DNA from: Actinoallomurus sp963736325
Lineage (GTDB): Bacteria > Actinomycetota > Actinomycetes > Streptosporangiales > Streptosporangiaceae
NCBI GenBank assembly: GCA_963736325.1
Contig: CAVTOG010000007.1
Coordinates: forward strand, 1-64,000
Direction: 5' to 3'
DNA: 64,000 bases
The notes under the pieces are model-generated. The model did no database searches and was not told the DNA's origin. It saw only the letters and a program-made list of their open reading frames with translations. This document shows, in pieces, positions 35,470-43,873 of this stretch (the first letter of the stretch is position 1; each line of letters begins with the position of its first letter). Position numbers and translations under genes: made by a program.

Positions 35470-36435
35470 ATGCATGCCATCGTGATCGAAGAATCGGGCG
35501 ACCCGGACGTATTGCAGTGGAACGGGGTGCCCGACCCAGTCGCCGCCCCCGGTGAGGTGCTGGTCGACGTCGTCGCCGCCGGAATCAACCGTGCCGACAT
35601 CATGCAACGGTTGGGCTTTTATCCCCCGCCCCCAGGCATACCGGATTACCCCGGACTTGAAGTCTCCGGGCGTGTCGCGGCTCTCGGCGAAGGCGTCACG
35701 GACTGGCAGGTCGGCGACGAGGTGTGCGCGCTCCTCGCCGGCGGCGGGTACGCCGAGCGCGTCGCCGTACCGGCCGGGCAGCTGCTGCCGGTACCCAAGG
35801 GTGTCGACCTGGTCGACGCCGCGGCGCTGCCCGAGGTCGCCTGCACGGTCTGGTCCAATGTCTTCATGCTCGGCGGCCTGACCTCCGGCGAGTCATTCCT
35901 GGTGCACGGCGGGTCCAGCGGAATCGGCACGATGGCGATCCAGTTGGCCAAGGCTCACGGCGCGCGCGTGGCATGCACCGCGGGCACCCCGGAAAAGGTC
36001 GAACGCTGCCTCGAACTGGGCGCTGACGTGGCCGTCAACTACCGCACCGACGATTTCGTCAAGGCGGTCAAGCCCGTCGATGTCATTCTCGACAACATGG
36101 GCGCGGCGTACCTGACGCGCAACCTCGACGCGCTCGGCACCGACGGCCGGCTGATGATCATCGGCCTGCAGGGCGGCGCCACCGCGGAGCTGAACCTCGG
36201 CGGGCTGCTGATGAAGCGGGCCCGGATCCACGCCACGTCGCTCCGCTCCCGTCCGGTGGAGGAGAAGGCCGAGATCGTCGCGTCGGTGCGGCAGCATGTG
36301 TGGCCGCTGCTGGAGTCGGGAACGGTACGCCCGGTCGTCGACGAGCGGATCCCGATGCCCGAAGCAGCCGCCGGACACCGCAAGATGGAAGAAAGCACGC
36401 ACGTCGGCAAGATCCTGCTCACAGTGCCAGACTGA
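35470..36435 (+). CDS. NAD(P)H quinone oxidoreductase, PIG3/TP53I3-like
   Basis: The 321-residue MDR-superfamily enzyme has no structural or catalytic zinc cysteines. It shows VVAAGINRADIMQRLGFYPP with PGIPDYPGLEVSGRVAALG, the PIG3-type substrate entry. The Rossmann site is FLVHGGSSGIGTMAIQLAKA. The N-terminal strand MHAIVIEESGDPDVLQWNGV is typical. It should reduce small quinones with NADPH. It is followed six bases later by bpa, so the two are probably co-transcribed. Confidence 0.9.
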   Translation: MHAIVIEESGDPDVLQWNGVPDPVAAPGEVLVDVVAAGINRADIMQRLGFYPPPPGIPDYPGLEVSGRVAALGEGVTDWQVGDEVCALLAGGGYAERVAVPAGQLLPVPKGVDLVDAAALPEVACTVWSNVFMLGGLTSGESFLVHGGSSGIGTMAIQLAKAHGARVACTAGTPEKVERCLELGADVAVNYRTDDFVKAVKPVDVILDNMGAAYLTRNLDALGTDGRLMIIGLQGGATAELNLGGLLMKRARIHATSLRSRPVEEKAEIVASVRQHVWPLLESGTVRPVVDERIPMPEAAAGHRKMEESTHVGKILLTVPD

Positions 36436-36441
36436 GGAGTC

Positions 36442-36966
36442 ATGAACATTCCACAGGACAACCAGGACCCTCATGTCGTGGTCGTCGGCCCGAACGGCAT
36501 GGCCACCGCCTCCACGGGCGACGGCGAATCGGACGAGCGCTCCGTCGCCGAGATGGTCGAGCAGCCGGCGAAGGTCATGCGCATCGGCAGCATGATCCGC
36601 CAGCTCCTCGACGAGGTCCGCCAGGCCCCCCTGGACGAGGCCAGCCGCGTCCGGCTGGCGCAGATCCACCAGCGTTCGATCAAGGAGCTCGAAGACGGCC
36701 TCGCGCCGGAGCTGATCGACGAGCTGGAGCGCATCTCGCTGCCCTTCACCGACACGGGCACGACTCCCAGCGAGTCCGAGCTACGCGTCGCGCACGCGCA
36801 GCTCGTCGGCTGGCTCGAAGGGCTGTTCCACGGCATCCAGACCACGCTGTTCGCCCAGCAGATGGCCGCACGCGCCCAGCTGGAGCAAATGCGCCGAGCA
36901 CTGCCCCCAGGCGCGATGCCCCAGGACGAGCCCGCCCCCGGCCGCGCTTCGGGCCCGTACCTCTAG
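36442..36966 (+). CDS. bpa: Bacterial proteasome activator
   Basis: The 174-residue protein matches Bpa/PafE (DUF2587). A four-helix bundle region contains AEMVEQPAKVMRIGSMIRQL and ISLPFTDTGTTPSESELRVA, then AQLVGWLEGLFHGIQTTLFA. It ends in GPYL, the HbYX-like C-terminal motif (GQYL in M. tuberculosis) that docks in the 20S proteasome pockets and opens the gate for ATP-independent degradation. Residues 1-35 are disordered. It is evidence that this organism has a 20S proteasome. Probable operon with the upstream oxidoreductase. Confidence 0.93.
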   Translation: MNIPQDNQDPHVVVVGPNGMATASTGDGESDERSVAEMVEQPAKVMRIGSMIRQLLDEVRQAPLDEASRVRLAQIHQRSIKELEDGLAPELIDELERISLPFTDTGTTPSESELRVAHAQLVGWLEGLFHGIQTTLFAQQMAARAQLEQMRRALPPGAMPQDEPAPGRASGPYL

Positions 36967-36967
36967 G

Positions 36968-37118
36968 TCACTCGCCGACCGCGCCGTCGATGGCCTCGCG
37001 GAGCAGGTCGGCATGGCCGTTGTGACGCGCGTACTCGGTAATCAAGGGAGCCCAACGCACCCACGACGGCACGGGGATGGACGCACGGACACCGTCGAGG
37101 GCGGTGTCCGTTCCATCT
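36968..37118 (-). pseudogene. DinB/DUF664 C-terminal fragment
   Basis: About 49 codons ending at TGA 36968 read WAPLITEYARHNGHADLLRE and AIDGAVGE. That is the last helix of DinB-like (DUF664) proteins, whose second histidine motif is H-x-x-H-A/G-D. There is no upstream domain or start: the frame runs into the end of the HAD gene. It is the trace of a deleted gene between bpa and the HAD phosphatase. Confidence 0.6.
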
Positions 37119-37926
37119 AGGCGGATCTCTCGAGCGGGAAGAGATCTTCGATCGTGCGGGCGACGCCGTCGTCATCGTTGCTCGCGATCGTGAAGTCGAC
37201 GGCGTTCAGCACGCTGGGGTGTGCGTTGGCGACCGCGTAGCCGCGGCCCGCCCACTCCAGCATCGGCAGGTCGTTGGGCATGTCGCCGAAGGCCACGACG
37301 TCTTCGGCGACGATCCCCTGGCGGTCGCACAGCTCGGCGAGCGTGCTGGCCTTCGAGACGCCCAGCGCGCTCATCTCGATCAGGCGACGGCCGTTGGAGT
37401 GCGTCGGCAGCAGCACGTCGCCCACCAGGCCGGCCGCCTCGGCGAGCAAGGCGTCGGAGTTGAGCTCCGGGTGGCGGGCGAGCAGCTTCGCGGCCGGACG
37501 GGCCACGAGCTCGTCCATGTCGACGGGGCGCTGCAAGGTCTCGGCGTCCCAGTTGGCCAGCTCGTACGCCTCGTTGTAGACGAGACCGTCGCCGTGTTCG
37601 ACCGCGAAGCCCAGGCCGGGCAGCGCCTTCGACAGCGCCTCGATCGCGAACGCCAGCGCTTCAGCCTCGATCAGGTACGAGCCCACCACCCGCTCGGTGT
37701 GCAGGTCGTAGACGATCGCGCCGTTCGCGCAGATGGCCAGGCCCCGATGGGACACGGCATGCGCGACCGACCCCATCCAGCGCGGCGGCCGTCCGGTGAC
37801 GAACACCAGCGTGGACCCGGCGCTCTCGACACGGGCGAAGGCCCGCACCGTACGCTCCGACACCGCCCCATCACTACGGACGACGGTGCCGTCGAGGTCC
37901 GTGGCGATCAGGCGTGGGGGCGTCAT
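37117..37926 (-). CDS. HAD-IIB family hydrolase (Cof-type phosphatase)
   Basis: The 269-residue protein starts at ATG 37926, overlapping the serS stop by four bases. Motif I RLIATDLDGTVVRSDG carries the nucleophile Asp, motif II is FVTGRPP, motif III is the Lys in LGVSKASTLAELC, and motif IV is VVAFGDMPNDLPMLEWAGRG. The C2B cap sits between. It should hydrolyse a small phosphorylated metabolite. It is co-transcribed with serS, an arrangement common in actinomycetes. Confidence 0.9.
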   Translation of the reverse strand: MTPPRLIATDLDGTVVRSDGAVSERTVRAFARVESAGSTLVFVTGRPPRWMGSVAHAVSHRGLAICANGAIVYDLHTERVVGSYLIEAEALAFAIEALSKALPGLGFAVEHGDGLVYNEAYELANWDAETLQRPVDMDELVARPAAKLLARHPELNSDALLAEAAGLVGDVLLPTHSNGRRLIEMSALGVSKASTLAELCDRQGIVAEDVVAFGDMPNDLPMLEWAGRGYAVANAHPSVLNAVDFTIASNDDDGVARTIEDLFPLERSA

Positions 37927-39182
37927 TTGGCGATGGGCTCGAGAACCTCGCGGCCGAGGAACCTCTGCAAGGCCTCTGGCACCCGTACCGATCCGTCCGC
38001 CTGCTGGTGGTTCTCCAGGATCGCGACGATCCAGCGTGTGGTGGCCAGCGTGCCGTTGAGCGTCGCCACCGGGCGCGTACGGCCGTCGGCGTCGCGAAAG
38101 CGCACCGACAGGCGCCGCGCCTGGAAGTCGGTGCAGTTGGAGGTGGAGGTCAGCTCGCGGTAGCGCTGCTGGGTCGGCACCCACGCCTCGCAGTCGAACT
38201 TGCGCGCCGCGCTCGTGCCCAGGTCGCCGCCGGCCGTGTCGATCACCCGGTAGGGCAGCTCGACCTTGGCGAGCATCTCCTTCTCCCAGGCCAGCAGCCG
38301 CTGGTGCTCGTTGGCCGCGTCGTCTGGGTCGCAGTAGGAGAACATCTCGACCTTGTCGAACTGGTGCACCCGGATGATGCCGCGGGTGTCCTTGCCGTAC
38401 GAGCCGGCCTCCCGCCGGAAGCAGGACGACCAGGCGACATAGCGCTTGGGGAGATCGCTGATGATCTCGTTCATGTGGTAGCCGGCGAGGGGCACCTCGG
38501 AGGTGCCGACGAGGTACAGCTCCTCCTGCGGGAGCTGGTAGACCTCGGATGCGTGCGCGCCGAGGAACCCGGTGCCCTCCATGGCCTCCGGCTTGACCAG
38601 CACCGGCGGGATCATCGCGGTGAAGCCGTTCTCGATCGCCTGCTGCATCGCGAGGTTGAGCAGCGCGAGCTGCAGCTGGGCGCCGACGCCGGTCAGGTAG
38701 AAGAACCGGGAGCCGGCGACCTTCGCGCCGCGCTCCATGTCGATCGCGCCGAGGGCCTCTCCGAGCTCCAGGTGGTCTTTCGGCTCGAAGTCGAACGTAC
38801 GCGGGGTGCCGATGGTCTCCAGCACGACGTAGTCGTCCTCGCCGCCGGCGGGCGCGCCCTCTTGTACGAGGTTGGGCACGGTGCCGACGAGGGCCGCAAG
38901 CTCCTCTTCCAGCCGCTGCGCTTCGGTCTCGGCCTCTTTGACCTGCTGCGACAGCTCCTTGGCCCGGTCGAGCAGCGCCTGCCGCTCGTCGCCCTGGGCG
39001 CGGGAGACCGACTTGCCGACCGTCTTCTGCTCGGCGCGGCGCGACTCGAACGAACTGAGCGCGGATCGCCGCCGCTCGTCCAGGTCGAGCAGCCTTTCGA
39101 CGACAGTGTCGTCCTCGCCGCGGGCGCGCTGGCTCGCGCGCAGCCGGTCAGGGTCGCTCCGTAGGGCTCGCAGGTCGATCAC
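37923..39182 (-). CDS. serS: Seryl-tRNA synthetase
   Basis: The 419-residue class II synthetase starts at GTG 39182. The N-terminal coiled-coil arm spans residues 30-105 (RSALSSFESRRAEQKTVGKS, then VKEAETEAQRLEEELAALVG). The catalytic part has GTSEVPLAGYHMNEIISDLP, motif 2 CFRREAGSYGKDTRGIIRVH, the serine-binding TSTSNCTDFQARRLSVRFRD and motif 3 TLNGTLATTRWIVAILENHQ. It charges both serine tRNAs, including the two in this window. The HAD phosphatase is translationally coupled downstream. Confidence 0.96.
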   Translation of the reverse strand: MIDLRALRSDPDRLRASQRARGEDDTVVERLLDLDERRRSALSSFESRRAEQKTVGKSVSRAQGDERQALLDRAKELSQQVKEAETEAQRLEEELAALVGTVPNLVQEGAPAGGEDDYVVLETIGTPRTFDFEPKDHLELGEALGAIDMERGAKVAGSRFFYLTGVGAQLQLALLNLAMQQAIENGFTAMIPPVLVKPEAMEGTGFLGAHASEVYQLPQEELYLVGTSEVPLAGYHMNEIISDLPKRYVAWSSCFRREAGSYGKDTRGIIRVHQFDKVEMFSYCDPDDAANEHQRLLAWEKEMLAKVELPYRVIDTAGGDLGTSAARKFDCEAWVPTQQRYRELTSTSNCTDFQARRLSVRFRDADGRTRPVATLNGTLATTRWIVAILENHQQADGSVRVPEALQRFLGREVLEPIAK

Positions 39183-39332
39183 AGGACGAGATTACCCGTA
39201 CGCCATCACGCACCGCGCGCCGATTACCGGCGGGGCGTTCCGGCCCTTGACAGCCTCGTCCGATGGGCCTCAGCCTTCGTCCTGTGTCCACTACCTCGTA
39301 CGCACTCGCTCCGCGCGCCAAGAGCGCTTGAC

Positions 39333-40100
39333 GTGGACGACCTCGCGCTCGCACTGGTGCTCGCCGACCGTGCGGATGAGATCACGATGGACTTCTTCCG
39401 GCGGGACGACCTGGAGATACGGACCAAGCCGGACAGTTCCCACGTCACCGAGGCGGACCTGGCCGCCGAACGCGCGCTGCGCGAACTACTGCGCGACCAC
39501 CGGCCGGACGACGGGGTGGTCGGCGAGGAGTTCGACGAGACGCCCGGTGACGGCCGGCGGTGGATCATCGACCCGATCGACCAGACGAACAACTACACGC
39601 GCGGGATCGAGGTCTTCGCGACGCTGATCGGCCTGGAGTCGGCCGGGGAGATCACGGTCGGCGTGGTCTCCTCACCGGCGATGGGACGCCGTTGGTGGGC
39701 GGCGCGCGGCCAGGGAGCGTTCTCGTCCGAGCCGGGACGTACCCGGCGTCTCCAGGTCTCGGCCGTGGACGACCTCGCCGAGGCGCACGTGTCGTTCGCC
39801 GCGCTGGAACGCTGGGACGGGCGGGTGCCCGCTCTCACCGAGGTCTGCGGGTCGGCGCGCTACACGTTCGGCTCCGGCGGCTTCTGGGCGCAGATGCTCG
39901 TCGCCGAAGGCCGCTGCGACGCCGCCCTCGACCCGTGGGGCAAGGTCTGGGACAACGCGCCCATCCAGGTGATCGCCGAAGAGGCCGGTGGCCGTTTCAC
40001 GGACCTGGCGGGCGAGCCGCGCATCGACCAGGACTGCGCGATCGTCACGAACGGCGTCCTGCACGAGGAGATCCTCGCCCGCCTCAACGCGAGCCGGTGA
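39333..40100 (+). CDS. hisN: Histidinol-phosphatase (inositol-monophosphatase family)
   Basis: The 255-residue protein starts at GTG 39333. It has the IMPase metal-site motifs: GVVGEEF (first Glu), WIIDPIDQTNNYTRG, and WDNAPIQVIAEEAGGRFTDL (third Asp). In most relatives the middle motif is DPIDGTKNF; here G is replaced by Q and K by N. The rest, such as VGVVSSPAMGRRWWAARGQG, closely follows actinobacterial HisN. It would dephosphorylate histidinol-phosphate, but the substitution in the loop may change specificity, so inositol-phosphate or another substrate is possible. Confidence 0.82.
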   Translation: MDDLALALVLADRADEITMDFFRRDDLEIRTKPDSSHVTEADLAAERALRELLRDHRPDDGVVGEEFDETPGDGRRWIIDPIDQTNNYTRGIEVFATLIGLESAGEITVGVVSSPAMGRRWWAARGQGAFSSEPGRTRRLQVSAVDDLAEAHVSFAALERWDGRVPALTEVCGSARYTFGSGGFWAQMLVAEGRCDAALDPWGKVWDNAPIQVIAEEAGGRFTDLAGEPRIDQDCAIVTNGVLHEEILARLNASR

Positions 40101-40111
40101 CCGTCCGAGGG

Positions 40112-40954
40112 TCAGAGCCGGCCGACGCCGCCAATGAGACGGCCGACGCCGCCGAGGAGCTGGGCCGCGGGAGCCTCGTCGCCGGTCGGGTGCCATTCGT
40201 GGACGGGGACCAGGCCCGGTTCGACCATGGTGAAGCCGTCGAACAGTGCCTGGATGCGCTCGGGGGTGCGGGGCGACAGGCGTGACGAGGCATTCTCGTA
40301 CGTCTTGGCCGCGGCACGTGTCTCCGGGCTGTCGATCGCGTGGGACAGCAGCAGATGGCTGCCCGGCGCCAGCGCGTCCCGGTAGCGGGCGGCGAGGCTC
40401 CAGGGGTCGTCATCGTCGTCGATGAAATACAGCAGGCCGACGAACATGAGCGCGATCGGCTGCTCGAAGTCCAGCAGGCTCCGGACCCTGGGGTTGTCCA
40501 GGATCGTGTCGGGTTCACGGACGTCGGCCTGAATCGTCACCGTCTCGTCGTTCACGGACAGCAGCGCCCTGGAGTGGGCGAGCACGATCGGGTCGTTGTC
40601 CACGTACACGACGCGGGTGCCCGGGTTGATCTTCTGGGCCACCTCGTGGGTCGGCCCGACCGTCGGAACTCCCGTGCCGATGTCCAGGAACTGCGTGATG
40701 CCCTGCTCGGCCGCGTAGGTGACGACCCTGCGCAGGAACTGCCGGTTGGCGATCACCTCGGCGCGCGCGGTCGGTACCGCGATCGCGACCTGTTCCGCGG
40801 CGTCGCGGTCGGCCTGGAAATTGTTCCGCCCGCCCAGCAGGTAGTCATAGATGCGAGCCGGATGGGGCTTCGACGTATCGATCCCGATGTCCTGCATCCG
40901 CTTGAATTCAATGGGATCAGGCGAACTTGAGAAGTCTTCTCGGACACCGCTCAT
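40112..40954 (-). CDS. SAM-dependent methyltransferase, DUF574 (Methyltransf_19) family
   Basis: The 280-residue protein has the DUF574 opening DIGIDTSKPHPARIYDYLLG with GGRNNFQADRDAAEQVA. The SAM-binding motif is ITQFLDIGTGVPTVGPTHEV, then RVVYVDNDPIVLAHSRALL. These proteins are very abundant in Streptomyces and relatives and their substrate is unknown. The last 15 residues contain a short repeated unit (LLGGVGRLIGGVGRL), an addition not typical for the family. Start ATG 40954. Confidence 0.9.
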   Translation of the reverse strand: MSGVREDFSSSPDPIEFKRMQDIGIDTSKPHPARIYDYLLGGRNNFQADRDAAEQVAIAVPTARAEVIANRQFLRRVVTYAAEQGITQFLDIGTGVPTVGPTHEVAQKINPGTRVVYVDNDPIVLAHSRALLSVNDETVTIQADVREPDTILDNPRVRSLLDFEQPIALMFVGLLYFIDDDDDPWSLAARYRDALAPGSHLLLSHAIDSPETRAAAKTYENASSRLSPRTPERIQALFDGFTMVEPGLVPVHEWHPTGDEAPAAQLLGGVGRLIGGVGRL

Positions 40955-41075
40955 CCAACGAACCCTACCTGCAACGGATGCTTACAGAGCGTGGCCGAAG
41001 CCGGGGTGCCGCATGCCGGACCGGGCCATATGCCCGTGTTCGGGTGGCTTACGGCCGGTATCGGCCAGCCCGCTC

Positions 41076-42050
41076 CTACAGGTCGTGGCCGGAGCGGATC
41101 GCGGTCAGCCAGGCGGACGCCTCGGCGAAGTCGGCGTCGTGGGTGCCACGGCGGATCTCGGTGCGGCCGTCGTTCGCGCGAGGGTAACTGCCCAGGAAGC
41201 GGACGTCGGAGCAGACCCGGCGCAGGCCCATCAGGGCCTCACCGACGCGTGCGTCCGTCACGTGGCCCTCGCAGTCGATCCAGAAGCGGTAACGGCCGAA
41301 GCCGTCGCCGGTCGGCCGGGACTGGATCAGCGTCAGGTTGACCCCGCGCACGGCGAACTCCGTGAGGAACTCCAGCAGCGCGCCCGGATGGTCGTCGGTC
41401 AGGTAGGCCATCAGCGAGGTGCGGTCGGTGCCGGTCGCGGGCACCGGCGCCGCAGGGGGGCGAACGAGGACGAAGCGTGTGACGGCTCCGGAGCGGTCCT
41501 CGATGCCCAGGGCGGCCGGGGTCAGGCCGTAGCGCTCACCGGCGATGGGCGCGGAGATGGCGGCGTCGAAGCCGGAGGTGGGATCGGACACGGCCATGGC
41601 CGCGCCGGCGGTCGACGTGCCGGTGGACACCTCGGCGTCGGGCAGGTTGCCGGACAGCCAGCGGCGGCACTGCGCCAGCGCGTGCGGGTGGGTGCAGATC
41701 CGCTTGATGTCCTCGAGCCGCGTGCCGGGCCGTACGAGCAGGGCGAACTCGACGGGGAGCAGCACCTCGTCGGTGATGATCAGCGCGCCGCCGTCGGCGA
41801 GGTCGTCGACCGTGGTGGTGACCGGGCCCTCCACGGAGTTCTCCAGGGGGACCATCGCGGCGTCCGCGGCACCGCGGCGTACGGCGTCGAGCGCGGCCGA
41901 GACGGTCGGGAACGGCTCGCGGACGGCGTCGGCCGCCTCGGGGAGCGTACGGAGCGCGGCCTCGGTGAAGGTGCCCTCGGGACCGAAGTAGGCGAACCGG
42001 CGGGGCCGGTCCTCCGCCGTGGCTTCGGTGTTCGGGCTCTGCTCGCTCAA
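41076..42050 (-). CDS. pheA: Prephenate dehydratase
   Basis: The 324-residue enzyme starts at TTG 42050 behind AGGGG. The catalytic domain has RFAYFGPEGTFTEAAL, AMVPLENSVEGPVTTTVDDL and ISAPIAGERYGLTPAALGIE, followed by the conserved TRFVLV. The C-terminal ACT domain carries the allosteric signatures GALLEFLTEFAVRGVNLTLI and ESRP-like QSRPTGDGFGRYRFWIDCEG. It converts prephenate to phenylpyruvate for phenylalanine synthesis and should be inhibited by Phe. Downstream of DUF4446 and GT87-like genes on the same strand. Confidence 0.95.
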   Translation of the reverse strand: MSEQSPNTEATAEDRPRRFAYFGPEGTFTEAALRTLPEAADAVREPFPTVSAALDAVRRGAADAAMVPLENSVEGPVTTTVDDLADGGALIITDEVLLPVEFALLVRPGTRLEDIKRICTHPHALAQCRRWLSGNLPDAEVSTGTSTAGAAMAVSDPTSGFDAAISAPIAGERYGLTPAALGIEDRSGAVTRFVLVRPPAAPVPATGTDRTSLMAYLTDDHPGALLEFLTEFAVRGVNLTLIQSRPTGDGFGRYRFWIDCEGHVTDARVGEALMGLRRVCSDVRFLGSYPRANDGRTEIRRGTHDADFAEASAWLTAIRSGHDL

Positions 42051-42134
42051 AGGGTCCCCTCAGGCCTGATCCGGTCTGGTATCACTCCAGGTTACGGCCT
42101 GCCAGAAGCGGACACGCGACGTACGGCGCGGGAC

Positions 42135-42587
42135 CTACGTGGAGGAGGACTGGCCGTTCGAGCCGATGTCGAGCGGGTCCTCCAGGCGGACCGAGGGACC
42201 GCGGCCGAGCCGGGCGGCGCGTACGACGTGGTCTTCCTCGGGGGAGAGCACCTGGCCGCTGCGTCCCGCCTGCACCACGCGGGCGTACGTGCGGGTCTCG
42301 GTGCGCCCGTTGATCGAGGTGAGGACGACGCCGTCGCCGGCGGCGTTGAGCAGCGCGAGCGAGAACGACAGGCCGCCGGAGACCTCTTTGAGTGCGTCGT
42401 AGTGGACGATCGCGACATCGCGGACGGCGCGGTTGTCGGCGGCTCCCGAGCTGACCTGGAGCTGACGGCGCAGCATCTCGGCGCACTCCTCGATGGCTCG
42501 CTCCGCCTGTTTGCGGGCGCCCAGACCGGTGTAGAGCCCCAGCGCTCCGAGGATGATCGCGGCCGCGGCCAACGTGATGAGGATCAC
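42135..42587 (-). CDS. DUF4446 family protein
   Basis: The 150-residue protein has an N-terminal membrane anchor (VILITLAAAAIILGALGLYT). The DUF4446 core follows: AVRDVAIVHYDALKEVSGGL, SFSLALLNAAGDGVVLTSIN and TYARVVQAGRSGQVLSPEED. GTG 42587 overlaps the stop of the GT87-like gene (GTGA), so the two are translationally coupled. The function of DUF4446 is unknown. It lies in a pheA-adjacent group. Confidence 0.88.
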   Translation of the reverse strand: MILITLAAAAIILGALGLYTGLGARKQAERAIEECAEMLRRQLQVSSGAADNRAVRDVAIVHYDALKEVSGGLSFSLALLNAAGDGVVLTSINGRTETRTYARVVQAGRSGQVLSPEEDHVVRAARLGRGPSVRLEDPLDIGSNGQSSST

Positions 42588-43819
42588 GTACTGAGCGTAC
42601 CCATCCGACTACGATTACGCGAGGTGTCCACGCCGTCACCGTCTGAAGTCATCGTGGATCGCCATCGGTGGAGCGCGACGATCAGCACGATCGCGCCCAA
42701 CCCGAAGGCGTCCTGGACGATCCGGCCGGCGAACCTCGGCCCGTCGTGGTCGGCCAGCATCGTGATCCCCCACCACGGGATGTGGAGCACGTAGAAGAGC
42801 CAGACGACGGCGGCGAACGCGAGGCGGCGCCGGTCGCGCCCGTCGGCGACGAACGCGCCGAGCACCACGACCAGCCACGCCAGATGGTGGATCCAGGCGA
42901 CCGGCGAGACGAGCACCGCGATCAGCCCGGTGATCGCGATACCGGTGGTCTCGCGCCCCTCCAGCGAGGCTCGGCGCGCCGCGCGGAACCCGAGGTACGC
43001 CACGACGGCCGCGCAGGCCAGCCACAGCAGGGACGTCACCGAGTCCGGCAGGTAGAGCCTGAGCAGCATTCCCCGGATCGACTGGTTGGTCGTGGAGGTG
43101 TTGGAGCCGAGCCGGTCGCTGTCGAACAGCGCGCGGAACCAGTAGTCGGCGGAGTCCCAGGGCAGCACGACGAAGGTGGCCGTGGTGGCGACGGTCGCCG
43201 CGAGCGTGGCGGTCATCGCCTCCTTGCGGCGCCCGGTGACGAGGAAGTAGATGATGAACACGCCCGGCACCAGCTTGACCGCGGTGGCCAGCCCCACGAG
43301 CAGGCCACGAGGCCAGCGGGTACGCGCCTGCGCGCAGTCGGCGACGCACATGGCGACCAGCAGGATGTCGACCTGCCCGAAGCGGATCTGGTCCTGCAGC
43401 GGCATCGGATACGTGCAGACGGCCACCAGGACCCCGGCGAGCAGCGGCGCCCACGTGCCGAACCTGCCGAGCAGCGGCGCGAAGGCGTACCGGACGGTGA
43501 TCGTGATCGCCACGAAGATCAGCGCGACCCACGCCCACTGCGCGGCCGTCCACGACAGGAGCGCGAGCGGCACGGCCAGGACGACGGCGAACGGAGGATA
43601 GGTAAATGGAAGAAGTTGCGGCGGTTGCGTCATGAATCCGTAGACGGGGGAATTCCGTAGGACCGCCTGCCCTGCCGACCGGTACACATCAAGGTCGACA
43701 AGCCGTTGATCAGGCTCGTTCCCCAGCCAGTGCAGGACGACGGGTCCCACAGCCGCGGCCGCGACGAAAATTCCCGCGACGACGATCACGACATCGCGTA
43801 TCGTCCTTCGACCGCCCAT
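42584..43819 (-). CDS. GT87/DUF2029-type polyprenol-phosphate mannosyltransferase-like membrane protein
   Basis: The 411-residue protein has about ten membrane helices. Starting MGGRRTIRDVVIVVAGIFVA, it has the acidic external loop (RLVDLDVYRSAGQAVLRNSP) with the DxD-like catalytic Asp, PFTYPPFAVVLAVPL and LLVGLATAVKLVPGVFIIYF as GT-C/GT87 landmarks. The enzyme should add a mannose or similar sugar from a polyprenyl carrier to an envelope glycolipid outside the membrane. Start ATG 43819 is used; a further frame to 43912 lacks a start context. It is coupled to DUF4446. Confidence 0.85.
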   Translation of the reverse strand: MGGRRTIRDVVIVVAGIFVAAAAVGPVVLHWLGNEPDQRLVDLDVYRSAGQAVLRNSPVYGFMTQPPQLLPFTYPPFAVVLAVPLALLSWTAAQWAWVALIFVAITITVRYAFAPLLGRFGTWAPLLAGVLVAVCTYPMPLQDQIRFGQVDILLVAMCVADCAQARTRWPRGLLVGLATAVKLVPGVFIIYFLVTGRRKEAMTATLAATVATTATFVVLPWDSADYWFRALFDSDRLGSNTSTTNQSIRGMLLRLYLPDSVTSLLWLACAAVVAYLGFRAARRASLEGRETTGIAITGLIAVLVSPVAWIHHLAWLVVVLGAFVADGRDRRRLAFAAVVWLFYVLHIPWWGITMLADHDGPRFAGRIVQDAFGLGAIVLIVALHRWRSTMTSDGDGVDTSRNRSRMGTLST

Positions 43820-43873
43820 GTGTCCATCCTGTCCCGGGTCCGCGACTAGCCTGGGGGCGTCCCAGACCTGGAG

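Noticed and set aside
36963..37175. Leftward 70-residue frame at the end of bpa
   Set aside because: Arginine/proline-rich reading with no pattern; the other leftward frame in this stretch matches a DinB C-terminal helix.
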